The position numbers and the translations under genes are program-made. From the NCBI GenBank assembly GCA_030248135.1, contig JASANC010000843.1, forward strand, positions 1 through 64,000: 64,000 bases of DNA. Direction: 5' to 3'. Shown piece by piece: positions 35,714 through 47,140 of the stretch (position 1 is its first letter; every line of letters begins with the position of its first letter). Source of the DNA: Theristus sp. LFF4_11. Its lineage: Eukaryota > Nematoda > Chromadorea > Monhysterida > Xyalidae. A model generated the notes under the pieces. The model searched no databases, was not told the DNA's origin, and worked only from the letters and a program-made list of their open reading frames with translations.

Positions 35714-35900
35714 CGTCCCGCAACTAATGCGCGCATAGATAAAACAGTTTCATGGATGACGCGGGAATTCAAAATTGGCAAAGGGATCCGAGTCCTCTAC
35801 ATAGCGCCGAGGCACTTAGGCGACTTTGAATTGCCAGATAAAGATTGAAACTAGTTTTCTTTCCACGTCTGCACACATATTCAGTTGCAGAACTTAAAAA
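35714..35900. mobile_element. MITE, TGCGACT-AATGCGC family
   Basis: GCAACTAATGCGCGCATAGATAAA...GACGCGGGAATTCAAAATTGGCAAAGGG...TTTGAATTGCCAGATAAAGATTGAAAC...TCAGTTGCA. Same layout as the copies at 36768 (inverted), 38655, 45108 and 45575. Confidence 0.68.
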
Positions 35901-36079
35901 TTGATATTACATGCATATGCAGATACTTGTGTTTTAACCCGATCGACATCCAATACTATCTTTTTGATTCTACCACTCAGTGCTTTTGCATTGCATTTTG
36001 AATTGTCGCGTCAAGCATGAAACTTAGTGCTTGCGCATTGAATCGCAAAACTGAAAAAGATAACACCAAATCTGAAAAA

Positions 36080-36130
36080 CTGACCAAGATACTGAGCAAG
36101 TTGGTTTACTGAACAAGTATCTTGGTCAGT
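36080..36130. repeat. Short imperfect hairpin
   Basis: CTGACCAAGATACTGAGCAA pairs with TGAACAAGTATCTTGGTCAG. It resembles the hairpin inside GPCR A at 16353. Confidence 0.6.
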
Positions 36131-36135
36131 TTCTA

Positions 36136-36767
36136 ATGAAAGAATTCAGAATGAGTAATAGGAGAGGGGTAAACTAGGGTGCTAAATTGATCGTGCAAAT
36201 TATTTTTCGGCCGCTTTTCCAGGGTGCAGATTTCTCCGGTCGTCTTTTAACTGGTCACCAAATAGTGTTCCTCCTGGGTCACCTTATAGAGTGTGAACTT
36301 TTCAAATTCTGCGGTCGCTTGGTTCAAAATACTAAAAAAGTGTAGCAAGGTGCGAACCAAAAGCTGACCGCGCGCTGCACGGCGTATAACTTGATGCTCT
36401 TGCGTGTTCCGGTGCTATGCGTGTGAGATAGACTCTTGTTCAAACACTTGACTCAATTATTCCCATGGCTCTACTTTGTGAAGTGGGTCGGTAGCTAGTT
36501 AAGCATATTCATTTTTATTATTAAAACGTTTCAGAACATAAGAACATCAAATGATTTGAGTTATTAACTCCCGAAACATCCATTAACATTTTCACAGTGT
36601 TCAGCTTGGCATGAATTAGCCGTTCAGCTAAAATTTATTAAAACCATAAGTTGATTTTTCTCTAAATAACCACGTAGATAAAACTTCAAACAAAAAACAA
36701 GCTGTTGATGAGCTACAGCCCTTCAAAGTTGGTATCACTACTTATGGACCACCCTGTATTATCAAAT
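36136..36767. other. Intergenic DNA ending in an orphan TE terminus
   Basis: No gene. About 36725-36755 (GGTATCACTACTTATGGACCACCCTGTAT) matches a similar end at about 50315-50342; the opposite end was not found. Confidence 0.4.
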
Positions 36768-36935
36768 TTTTGAGTTCAACGACTCAATGTGTTGCAGACG
36801 TAGAAAGGAATCTAATTTCAATCGTTATGTGGCAATTCAAAATATCCTATTTAGGGGACTCGGACCACTTTACCAATTTTGAATTCCCGCGTCATGCATG
36901 AAACTGTTTACCTACATTATGCGCTTACCAATGAA
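36768..36935. mobile_element. MITE, TGCGACT-AATGCGC family (inverted copy)
   Basis: AACGACTCAATGTGTTGCAGACGTAGAAAGG...ATGTGGCAATTCAAAAT...GGGGACTCGGACC...TTTTGAATTCCCGCGTCATGCATGAAACTG...ATGCGC. Reverse complement of the copy at 35714. Confidence 0.66.
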
Positions 36936-38654
36936 TTTCACAATCTCATGAACTGAAAAATAGTAACAAAAGCCGAAATTGGATTGCAGCTCTCCCCTCT
37001 ATAGTTTGTTTTTTTTGAAATGTAGTTGGCAACCATTTCAATCCAAACATGTGCATATACAGGTTTGTACCTAAGCTGATCCTTCAGGCAAATGATCACA
37101 TCATACGCATCACCACAGGCAGCTCAACTGTGATAATTAAAAATTATAAAAAGTTGCTTTTTTGTGGTTTTCAGTTCAGTCCCCACATAAGCATGCTTTT
37201 CAAGGTTGAAGCACACCTCTCTAGTTTTTCAATCGGGTCCAAACCACCAGACTGACTTAGTTCGTCCCGTAAACATTAGAAATGTTGTTTCCGAATACAA
37301 AAAAAATGTAAACCTTCACAGTACAAAAAGCATCAACACAATTACCGTGTATGTATCCGTGGTTGGTTGAAAACACGACCGCGCACCCCTGTGTTCTTGA
37401 TTAAAATTCAAGTTAAAGACTTCTCAGAAATACCAAAACAACAAAACAAATTCAAAATTTTAGTGTCAGCGCAAACTTGTTTTGGTGTCAGTAATAAGAC
37501 AGCGCAACCGAAACAAGCTTGATATTTGATTAAACGTCAAGCTGCACAATATGACACCCGAACCATCAACACCCACGTATGTACAATGTGCCACTATTTT
37601 CTTAAAGGCTGTATATTGTTAACAGACTAAATTCGCAATTATACAGTGTTGTGAGTGCAATACATTTTGACGTCAATTGCTCGTTCGAATGTCAACAGAT
37701 CCAGCACCAAAAAACTTGAAGTCATGAATGTGGAAAATGCCATATTTATTACGGTATTCAATGTTCATCATCAAGCACAGTTGCTAAGTTCAACGTGCAG
37801 CAGCACAGAATCCGGAAACGAACACCCAAGTTTGTTTTTTAGTTGTCGCTAAGATCCCATTTATGATCACAACATGTTGACGACATTTGTCAAGTATGGC
37901 ATGTTTCTTTAAACCTGTCACTTTTTTCGCACAGTCACAGTAAGGAGAACAACTACAGTGTATTCGGTTTTGGTTGAAATCAAACACCTCATTTGTTGCT
38001 AAATATGTTTTATTGCAGCTTTTCTCGCGTTCTTTCTCCTTTCGTGAGCTCAGTATTCTGCGAAAGTGTCAGGTTTTAACAAACATACTCTACTACATAC
38101 TCTACATGTACACACGTGCGATAACTTTTCAATCGATTTTCCTAGTGCAACTCGTTCATGCTTCTTGCAAATTCATTTTTTATGCTCTGATTGCTACTCG
38201 TTTTGGAACTTTTCATAAACGAACCCAATTGTTCACTCAAAGATGCTTTTCATGTATATCTTTTTAATTTGAACCCACGATGCAAAATGTGTAATGTGGA
38301 ACGCACACATACGTTGAACGGCCATCTTAATTAATTTTTTGTGATACATTGTACTATGTACATACATTGTGTGTGTGCATGTACAATCTGTATTATATTG
38401 CAAGTTACAGATATCACAGATACACAAAAGAGCTTCCTTTACATGCATTATTTTAAAACATAATCATGTGAAACGGACATTGTGTTTCTGTGAAAGGGAG
38501 CCAAATTAAACAACTTTCATCACTAGCGGTTTTTAACCTTTTATCTAGTGAGCAAACAGTTTCCATGTGGTTATTAGTTTTCAACAATAAGTCATTCACC
38601 ATATGTAGACTTGTTGGTTACTTTTCCTTTCGAATGCAGTATTATCATTTTTTG
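36936..38654. other. Gene-poor AT-rich DNA
   Basis: About 1.7 kb without a recognisable gene or complete repeat. Confidence 0.4.
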
Positions 38655-38832
38655 GTGCTGCGACTGAATGCGTGTGCAGACATACAGTTTCATTCAATCT
38701 TTATGTGGCAATTCAAAATCGCCGATGTCACTCAGCCTATTTTGGGGACTCGAATCACTTTATAAATTTAGAATTTCCGCGTCATGCATGTGTGAAGCTG
38801 CTTACCTATCTACATATGAGCGCATTGAGCCT
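38655..38832. mobile_element. MITE, TGCGACT-AATGCGC family
   Basis: GGTGCTGCGACTGAATGCGTGTGCAGAC...TATGTGGCAATTCAAAATCGCC...GGGGACTCGAATCAC...CGCGTCATGCATG...GAGCGCATTGAG. Reverse orientation relative to 35714. Confidence 0.65.
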
Positions 38833-38892
38833 CGGAATCAAAATAAAGGATAAATACTGTATCTTTATTTTTGGAGAATAAAATCTGTACTA

Positions 38893-39693
38893 TACAGTCG
38901 AACTCAATAAAATCAGCTGTGGAATCAGCTGATTGGTCGGCCGAGGGGAGCTGCTCACACTCCGCACCCTTCTTTTTTGTGGATCTGGATTCTATTGAAA
39001 CGTGTTTCTTTTGAATGAGTGTGAATTTCCAGCACCCTTTTCATGCGGAAAATAAAAAACTCAAAGGATTGGAGAACTGCGAAATTCAGATTTTTTATTC
39101 AACAGCTCAAAATGCATTTTTTATTGACGACGACGACGTCGTCGTCGCTTAATTTTTGCGTGCGAACTGAAAGACAAAAGCCTGAAATGAGTGCGCTGTG
39201 TAGCCAGCTGAAGGGGGTTTCATCCCTAGCTGACCGATCGACATGCGTCCGCAATTAAAAAATGCGTTCCGACTTCGCGGACGACGACGACACGACGACG
39301 ACTTTGTTTTCATCTTTCATTTTCACAGTTTTCAAGTTGTTTTTGGTAAGCTGCTGTGTTCATTTACTTGGTTCACGCAGCAAACCATGCACAGCGCACT
39401 CCTTTCAGGCTTTTGTCTTTCAGTTCACACGCAAAAATTAAGCGACGACGTCGTCGTCGTCATCAAACAAAAAAAAACATTTTAAGCTATTGATTTAAAA
39501 AATTTTGAATTTTGCAGTCTCTTACATTTTCAGTTTCTTTTTAGCGTGAAAAGGGTGCTGGAAATTCACACTCATTCAAAAGAAACACGTTTCAATAGAA
39601 TCCAGATCCACGAAAAAAGAAGGGTGCAGAGTGTGAGCACCCTCCCTCGGCCGACCAATCAGCTGATTCCACATTTTAGTGAGTTCGACTGTA
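38893..39693. mobile_element. 800-bp foldback element, CAGTCGAACTC family
   Basis: TA-flanked. It starts CAGTCGAACTCA and ends TGAGTTCGACTG. The two halves are inverted copies almost throughout: GGTCGGCCGAGG..., GTGTTTCTTTTGAATGAGTG..., CTGAAAGACAAAAGCCTG. The arms also carry GACGACGACGTCGTCGTCG runs (39125, 39285 and 39444). No coding potential. Confidence 0.82.
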
Positions 39694-40171
39694 CATGTAA
39701 ATTACTCGTTTTCATTGTATTGTAAAAAATCTCTTCCGAAACATGCTGAATGACGCAGACACAGTCGTTCGCTGAAGTGAAGAAAATGGAAGCCTCGTAA
39801 CACTTTTGTTGAAAAACGCCAGGCAAATGTCAAGAAAACAATTTTCAGCAGCAAACACTCCACGACGGCAAAACCAAAGCCAAAAATCCTGGTTTAAATC
39901 CTCTTAATCATCTTCTATTTTACATTTTGTTCCATTCATGAATTACGTAAGTGCAAAAAAATGTTCATCAACTATTGTACATGCTGGTAATAACAGTCTC
40001 TTCTAATCCGTTTTTGCGGAGGCGGCGAGAGATACATGGACATGTACTGTATATATGTACATGTACATGTACATACCACAGCTACGTTAATATGTTGTTA
40101 CTGTGCTATTAATGTACTGATTTATGGAACAATGTGAATGTTTTTTGAATAACAGCTCGCTTTACTTAAAC
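39694..40171. other. Intergenic DNA
   Basis: AT-rich with an ACATGTAC-rich patch near 40040-40078. No gene seen. Confidence 0.4.
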
Positions 40172-40779
40172 TACAGGGTGATAGAAAGATCAAAAAATAA
40201 ACGGGTTTTCATTCGGAACAGCAATCTTTTCAGCTAAAAGTTACAGCCGTGAAAGAAATTTTCAGGAGTCATGTATTGTGTTAAAATTCAGCCAGTGGCA
40301 GCGTAACAGACAATTAAACGTTCGATTTCGCACATGTGACATGCAGAGGCTGTATACCACATGCAAAACGCCTGTTTGAATGTTTCGCGTATCTTTGACG
40401 TTTGAAGCAGTTTTCAAAATTCAGGAAAATTTTCCATATTGTTTTCTTGCAGAAGGTTGCAAAAATTAAATTAACTTGAAAACAGTAAATAGTTCACCGA
40501 GTTCGTCTATCCTACAATAGGGAAGTCAAGTGAGTGAGTTTTCACACACACAGCTCGCTTTTGCACGTTTGGCTGATGTTGCATGCGCGTTACAGACACG
40601 AAATCAAAAGTTTAAATTGTTTGCTAAGCCGAGACTTCTAGCGCTAAGCATTTTAGCTGAAATTTTAACACAAATATGCAACCTTAGCTTTTTCCGCCGT
40701 GTTGTAAGTTTCAGCTCAAAATGTTGCTTTAGTTCTGAATACCATCCGTTCACCTTTTTATATTTTTTGTCACCCTGTA
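40172..40779. mobile_element. TA-flanked ACAGGGTG element, about 600 bp
   Basis: TACAGGGTGATAGAAAGATCAAAAAAT at the left and ATATTTTTTGTCACCCTGTA at the right. Non-autonomous; the internal ORFs look non-coding. Confidence 0.74.
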
Positions 40780-41418
40780 CATGCAGAATGTACAACGTAA
40801 TTTTGTATTTGCTTATTAGGAAAACAAAAATAGAGTTCGCAACTGCTTGTAATGTAAAAGGAGATAGCCCAGAATTTCGACACACATTTTACATAATGGA
40901 TCAAACACATATTTTACTTTTGAGATACTAAAACCTTGTTTTGCTTCTGCTGAAGTTCACTGTGCATGCTGCACTTCTTTTAAAACAGTTTTTAACTTGC
41001 TTTTATGTACTTAAGCTGCACGTTATGGGTACCATTTTTTTCAGCGAAATGCTGCAGAAGAACAGTTTCAGTTTTTCACATTCGAAGTCTGATTCAATTT
41101 GTATAACATGATTTTGTAAACAATGTATGGTTACTTAAATCTGTTGAAGAACACAAAGGCAAACTCAATATATAGATAATTTCTTCTTTTTTTAATTTTT
41201 GCTCTGTGTTTTTGATTATACTTGTTGTTGTTCATGCACATTTCTATGAGTGCAGAATTACCAGGTGGTCTGACATTGAAAAATATAAAACCAGAAAGCA
41301 TATGGAAGAAAACTGTGAAAAAACATCACAAGAATTGTTGATGTCTTACATACTGTATGTACGTTTTTGATAATTTAGTTTTGAACGATTTTTGTTGTTG
41401 ATGATACTATGTTTTAGA
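40780..41418. other. Intergenic DNA
   Basis: AT-rich; nothing recognised. Confidence 0.35.
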
Positions 41419-42700
41419 CTAGCCAATTGACCCGTGCCTACGGCACGGTTATCTGATAAATACAATTGTTATTTTTGAGTGGATTTCGGCTTTTTGAACC
41501 GTGCCCACGACCGGTCTAAAAAATGCATTGCATTTTGATTTTGAGTTGATTTAGTTGTTCCCGTTTTAATTATCAAAAACAATCTTCTGATTAAGAACAC
41601 AATCTTTACTGCATTCCCTTTTAAAATTAAAAAAAAACAATCTTTTTTAATCATCAATGGTCAATTGCCGTTCCCGTTAAAAATGTGAAAAACGATTTTA
41701 AAGTTAATTGAATTGAAACGACAAAACGTAACGTTTTATAAAAATCGTTTTTGAATGTAATTTGTAATATTGCAACTTTGAATTTTTGCTTTTGAAATTG
41801 ACGCATTTTTTAAATTAAACCCGCGTTTTGAAAACAAACTTAAAATGCGGAGTTTATAAGTTTGCCGTATGTTTTTACGTACCTGTTCACGCTGCCTTGA
41901 GCCAATCATTTTTTGAAAAGTGAAAAGAAAAATTTTGAATTTTTGTTTTTAAAATTGACACATTTCTAATTACACCCGCTTGTTGAAACAAATTTAAAAT
42001 GCGAAGTTTGTAATTATGTTTTTTTACCCGTTCACCCTGTTTTAAGCCAATCCTTTTTTGTAAAGTGAAAATATAAAAAATGAACAAAAATATTGTTTTG
42101 AAACCATAGTGCAATGAGCACTTCCAATGCCGATGTCATTTTGCAATCCGATTTGAAATTTTGTTTTTGAAATTTACACATTTCTAATTAAACCCGCTTG
42201 TTAAAAACAAATTTAAAATGCGAAGTTTGTAATTCTGCTGTTATGTTTTTACCCGTTCACCCTGCTCTAAGCCTACCCCTTTTTTGTAAAGTGAAAATCT
42301 ATATAAAAGTGAAAAAAATATTGTCTTGAAAGCAAAGTGCAATGAGCACTTGCAATGCTGATGTCGTATTGCAACCTGATTTTTAAAAACAATTGCAACC
42401 ATTCTTTAATGTACGTTTTGCTTCATCTTTCGCTTTCGGTCATCAAGTTTTGAACGGCAACATTTGCCATTATTTGCCAATCGTATGCTAAGGCGCTATC
42501 GTGGATGACCTAAGAGTATCATGATGATTTCGCAGTGAAGAGTGACGCTGTTTGAAAAAATAAATGGCATTGATAATAGGTTAAAAAATTGAGATGCAGT
42601 TTTTAAATAGCAAAAATAAGCGCCAATTCAAATTGCAAAAAAGTGATACAAACAAACAAACAAACAAACAAACGGACACCACTATTATCTTAGTTATAAA
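41419..42700 (-). mobile_element. Decayed non-autonomous Helitron
   Basis: The 3' end on the - strand is intact: hairpin CCGTGCC/GGCACGG (about 41433-41449), nine-base spacer and CTAG (41419-41422) next to T. It is homologous to the element at 13833. The 5' end, near ACTATTATCTTAGTTATAAA (about 42680-42699), is degraded. The body has repeats with ACCCGTTCACCCTG...AAGCC. (AAAC)n lies at about 42651-42674. Confidence 0.7.
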
Positions 42701-42936
42701 AAATATATAAACAGCAGGCTTTTGTTATTATCCCATTGAATGCAAATACGACTCACGCAAATAAAAATTCCGTCAAACTTAACATCTGCTTCATTTCTTA
42801 TTGTGCCTTATTCTTATTATTCTTCTTATCAGTAAGCTATTGACGAACTGTGTAGCAATTGATATGATGAAATAATAAGTGATTCTTTCGTTTCTCATAT
42901 TAAGTAATTTTGTAAAGTCTTTAAAGATGACTTATA
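42701..42936. other. Intergenic DNA
   Basis: AT-rich; nothing recognised. Confidence 0.35.
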
Positions 42937-43100
42937 TACAGTCGAACTCTAAATTTACAGGGAATCCGCTGATTGGTTGGGGATCACGTGATGGATGCAT
43001 GCTTTCTGTGCAGGCGCGTAGTACGCCTGCACAGAAAAAAAATGCATGACGTGACCATCAACCAATCAGCTGATTCCCTAAAATTTAGAGTTCGACTGTA
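42937..43100. mobile_element. CAGTCGAACTC MITE, 160 bp palindrome
   Basis: TACAGTCGAACTCTAAATTTACAGGGAATC at the left inverts to the right end GATTCCCTAAAATTTAGAGTTCGACTGTA. The core TTTCTGTGCAGGCG...CGCCTGCACAGAAA folds back as well. Confidence 0.85.
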
Positions 43101-43156
43101 GTTTTTAATACTGACATGAGAGATTGGTGAGAACTTTAGGCACACATACATTATAG

Positions 43157-43439
43157 TATTATCTTTTCGTGCGAAGGAGGCGGAGTAATGTTGAATGATG
43201 TGTGGAAAAGCCGCACACTGAAAAAATGTTTAGCGCCAGAACGTAGTTCGAATATGAATTAAAATAAATTTTGTTTTGTGAGAAAACATTCTGACTGTTT
43301 TTTTTCAATTTCTTGCACGAATTCAACGTCAGAATACGTCAAGTTTTTGCTCATTTAAAATTGCCGCGCAGCCATGAAACATTTTCTCTATCTGTGCGTG
43401 CAAACGCATATTAGGTCACGTTTAATAAGAAAGATAATA
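43157..43439. mobile_element. MITE, TATTATCTTTTCG family (copy 3)
   Basis: TATTATCTTTTCGTGCGAAGGAGGCGG at the left, AAGAAAGATAATA at the right; same body as copies 1, 2 and 4. Confidence 0.72.
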
Positions 43440-44340
43440 CATGCATTAGCTTCATGGAAGCGGGCATTTCCCCTTCATTTGTTCAGCACCGGTTCAATAT
43501 GTTGTATATGAACACGATTTTTTGTTAACTAAGCATGCAGCTATTGTGAACAAAAATTAATGAGCTGACTAATTTATGCTTTTTTGGGTTGCCCTTCTTT
43601 TCTAAAAACCGACACGCTCGTTGTCGGACATTGCTAAAACGGACCTGATTCAAATCCTAATCCTAAAGCCTAGTCCGAAGCCTATCGTGATCCTAACTTA
43701 ATCCTAACCTAAGCCAAGCCTTTTCAGGAAGTAAGATGTCAGAACAATTGCGTTTTGAACAAGTTTTTGTTGAGGCCGGAGCGTGTGCACGCGCGCTAGT
43801 GGATCATGAGCATGAGCATGCGGATGCGAGGTGCGCGTGCGTTTTAAAAAAGAAGCGCCAGCGCTTTTTTGTTACCGTCACAAGACAAGCTTTGTCATTA
43901 CGATGTTTGCAAACTAATCCTGATCGCAATCTCATCTCTGTGCTACAAAAAGCAACATTACCACATTTTTTTCTGTCCATTCTGCTGATATCAACGGATA
44001 AAAATAAGGAACGCACTGCACCGTGGCCCTGGAAAGCATTGTGTGAACTAGAACTTGCGAATAAACTGCCGCTTGTCGGCACCTGGGTTCGCATGGGGGC
44101 GACGTTTCTTTGTTACATTGTATGTTCACGGCGCACACGCAAGCATAAGAATGTTTGTCATAAGAAGTTCCTTTATTGTTTTTTAGTGATAATTGAATTT
44201 TTTGACTAACAGAAACAGCTCTAGTAATGTTGGATAAAGTTTGGTTACCGTTCATTTGGTTCCGCTATTCTTGCAGTGCTTTATTTGTGTAACAGCAGCC
44301 TTGCGGTGTTTCATTTCTTTAAACTGCCTTCAAACTGTAA
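43440..44340. other. Intergenic DNA with a possible relic
   Basis: About 43640-43740 shares CCTAACCTAAGCCAAGCCTTTT with the Helitron body and may be a fragment. The 157-codon ORF at 43736-44209 has no recognisable domain. Confidence 0.35.
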
Positions 44341-45093
44341 TACAGGGTGACCCAAAAAAACTACACAACAAGAATCGGCTCTAGCACGCCAACGGGTGGA
44401 TCGTTTGGACTGAAATTTTAATCAAGCATTACAAAAAGCTGTTTTTATTTTGTGTGTTAAAATTTCAGACGAATTGGTGACCCTGTAATGAATGCGAAAT
44501 AAAGTAGTGAAAACGTAAAAAATTGACATTTTGCGCCAAATACACCACGCTGCGCCTAGCACACGTCCACCACTCAGCGCTCAAAGAGATGTTTCAGCTT
44601 TCTGGTATGAATTTTTGTTTTGTTTTTTTAAAAAGAACAACGCAGGAATCGTTTTTTGTAAAAACCTGCTGCTCAGTTGTCTAATCCATTTTTCACAAAA
44701 TGTAGCAAAACCATAAAAAATCGGTAGCTTGGCTGCTGCAACAAAAAACCAGTGATTCAGAGAAAATCGTGCCAGCAAAAATATCAAAAACGATTCCTGC
44801 ATTGTTATTTTTGAAAACAAAAACAAAAATTCATAGCAGAAAACTGAAACACCTCCTTGAGCGCTGAATACCTACGTGCGCTAGGCGCACCGTGCTGTAT
44901 TTGGCGCAAAAAGTCAATTTTTTACGTTTTCACTATTTCGCATTCATTACAGAGTTGACCAATTCGTCTGAAATTTTAACACACAAAATAAAAGCTTTTT
45001 GGTGATGCTTGGTTAAAATTTCAGTTTAAACAAATCATCCGTTGTGGAGCTAGAGCCGATTCTTATCGTGTAGTTTCTTTGGATCACCCTGTA
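44341..45093. mobile_element. TA-flanked ACAGGGTGA foldback element, 750 bp
   Basis: TACAGGGTGACCCAAAAAAACTACAC...AGAATCGGCTCTAGC at the left inverts to GCTAGAGCCGATTCTTATCGTGTAG...GATCACCCTGTA at the right. The inversion continues inward: TTTTGCGCCAAATACA and TGTATTTGGCGCAAAA. Essentially the whole element is a long imperfect palindrome. Confidence 0.82.
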
Positions 45094-45107
45094 CATCTTT
45101 CATTTTG

Positions 45108-45300
45108 GTCCTGCGTCTCAATGCGCGCATAGATAAGTAAGCAGTCTTATGCACGACGCGGGAATTCAAAATTGAAAAAGGGAACCGAGTCCCCTTAATA
45201 AGGCCGGGTCACTTAGGCTATTCTGAATTACCACATAAAAATTGAAACCAGTTTCTTTTCACCTCCACAACCGCATTGAGTCGCAGGTAAAAGATAATAG
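45108..45300. mobile_element. MITE, TGCGACT-AATGCGC family
   Basis: GGTCCTGCGTCTCAATGCGCGCATAGATAAG...CGCGGGAATTCAAAATTGAAAAAGGGAACCGAGTCCC...GCATTGAGTCGCAGG. The best pair of terminal inverted repeats in the family. Confidence 0.72.
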
Positions 45301-45454
45301 TGTATAGGTTAAAACCCCTTTCTGCTCCAACATTTTGCACATGTATAAAGCAGACAACCAAAAGCGAATCAGTTAACTTAACACTAAATATCCAGTAAAT
45401 TTCAGGTTAACTAAAGAAAATTGATAAACAAACCAATTGCACGCAGTTCTAAAA

Positions 45455-46264
45455 ATGTTTGGCATCGAACGAAAGTTGTCAGTAGCAATACTATTAATCG
45501 CAGTGTCTGTAAGTTACTAATACATGTATTTGTTGCACTAACCATTGTGTTTTTTTAGAACAATTACACTTTAAGGTTCTGCAACTAAATGAGCACATAC
45601 ATTTGTAGGAAGGTAGTTTCATGCTTAGCGCGGGAATTCAAATTTGCAGAAGTGACCCGAGTCCCTGAAATGCGATCACGTCACTGCAGCAACTTTGAAT
45701 TGCCGCTTGAAGTTAGTTGAATTTCCTTTCTGCGTCTGCAAACGCGCTGAGTCACAAAACCAAAAAAATAAATGATACTAGTTGATAATACAATAATGAT
45801 AATATTACTAATATTATTAGATAATATTAGTTTTTAAAATTTTTGATGTTGCCTCTTTTCACTAATAGTGGATATTTTAAAAGAAAACATTTTAAAATTG
45901 AATAAATAGAATATTCAACGGTCGTATTACATGTACATCTTTTTTTAGATCGCAGTTTTGTCAACTGTCGTTAAAAGCCACGGGCACCTAGACACGCACG
46001 TCAAGTAAGTAAGCCAAGTCTTTCCATAAAGTCAGTTAAAAACAAAAACATTATCAAATAGCCTCATTGATTTGGTCTCAGCTCAAAGAAACATTGTAGT
46101 TCTAAATATTGCACAAACTGCACAGAAAACGAGCCTTCGACCGAATTCAATCAATTGACGGCGGCTTCTGGAAGAAACGCGCGTTCGATCGTATTCAAGG
46201 CAGCGGCAGCGAGTTCTGGAAACGTGCAATACCGCCAGGCCACCCACACGCAGGCTTGTTTTGA
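45455..46264 (+). CDS. Orcokinin-like neuropeptide precursor
   Basis: Three exons. Exon 1 (45455-45508): MFGIERKLSVAILLIAVS. Exon 2 (45949-46004): IAVLSTVVKSHGHLDTHV; together they form a signal peptide and short spacer. Exon 3 (46126-46264) is in phase through a split lysine codon. It encodes K-K-R, AFDRIQSIDGGFW, K-K-R, AFDRIQGSGSEFW, K-R, AIPPGHPHAGLF, TGA. Two 13-residue peptides sharing AFDRIQ and ending FW lie between dibasic cleavage sites, as in a secreted prohormone. Length, N-terminal xFDxI and Gly/Ser-Phe core fit orcokinins (13-mers with FDEI) and nematode NLP-14/15-type peptides. No C-terminal Gly for amidation. The whole precursor is only about 80 residues. Exon 1 is separated by an intron carrying a MITE. 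AATAAA at about 46553 and 46589. Assignment to orcokinins is inference; the prepropeptide architecture is clear. Confidence 0.75.
45575..45770. mobile_element. MITE, TGCGACT-AATGCGC family, in the neuropeptide gene intron 1
   Basis: GGTTCTGCAACTAAATGAGCAC...GTTTCATGC...GCGCGGGAATTCAAATTTGCAGAAGTGACCCGAGTCCC...GCGCTGAGTCACAAAACC. Confidence 0.66.
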
Positions 46265-47140
46265 AGTTTGCAGGAATTGGTCATCGAATAGTGATAGTGA
46301 TAAGATATGCAGATCAGAAACTGAGTGATTCACCCACCACTAGTCTAAAACAACGTTGATCAAAGCAACTTTGCATTAAATCACTTAACATCGCGCGTTA
46401 ACGATAAGGAATGAAGATCTCCAACAAACTGCAAAATGTCCGCTTTTCCATATATGTATGTGGCATGTGCGTTTGTTTCACCTTTGATCTTTCTTAACAT
46501 CGACATTTTTTAGCACGGTGGCATGTATAATAGGAGAAACGTTACTAAAATGTAAATAAACCGTTATTTCTTGCGTTGCGTTTGCATAATAAAACCAATT
46601 CATTTTTTGTCCCAACGTTCAGCAACACTATCCAGTAAGTTTTACTTTTCAGTCTTGCAGTAAAATTATCATATGAGAAATATAAACTGCAAAAATTAAC
46701 AGAATATCCAATAAAAGTTGAACCAAAATATTGTTATTGCGTCAGTGCGCATAACGAGAAATTCAAATGACAAAAATGCAATGTACATGATGTATTACAT
46801 ATTGCAACGTAACTAAAAAATACATAACCAAAGTTAGAAAACAGAAAAGTTGAAAAAAATACGATAACTGACAGCAACCAAAATAAATAATGACAACAAG
46901 TTTAGCAGAATAAAAATTTTCTTTTAAACATTTTTACACATTGCCAAATCGCGCAGAGTTCGTAATTTAACCAAGCTGAGAATCCCGTCTAACAAATCAC
47001 GAAACTGACAAATACTTGTGAGCGCTGTCTCATCTTGCGCTACCATATATCGAAAAATGAAAATAATAAAAATATAAGTTTGGAACAACTGTTATCTTAA
47101 TTAATTAAAAGCACTCCCACAGTACTGTTATCCAAAAAAA
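46265..47140. other. Intergenic DNA between neuropeptide gene and annexin
   Basis: AT-rich. It holds the two convergent 3' ends. No further gene seen. Confidence 0.45.

Noticed and set aside
43736..44209. 157-codon open frame on the + strand
   Set aside because: No domain, weak coding character, a Helitron-like fragment directly upstream, and no splice partners.
46151..46333. 60-codon antisense frame over the neuropeptide exon
   Set aside because: The + strand frame has two repeated peptides with dibasic sites and in-phase introns; the antisense frame has no such structure.
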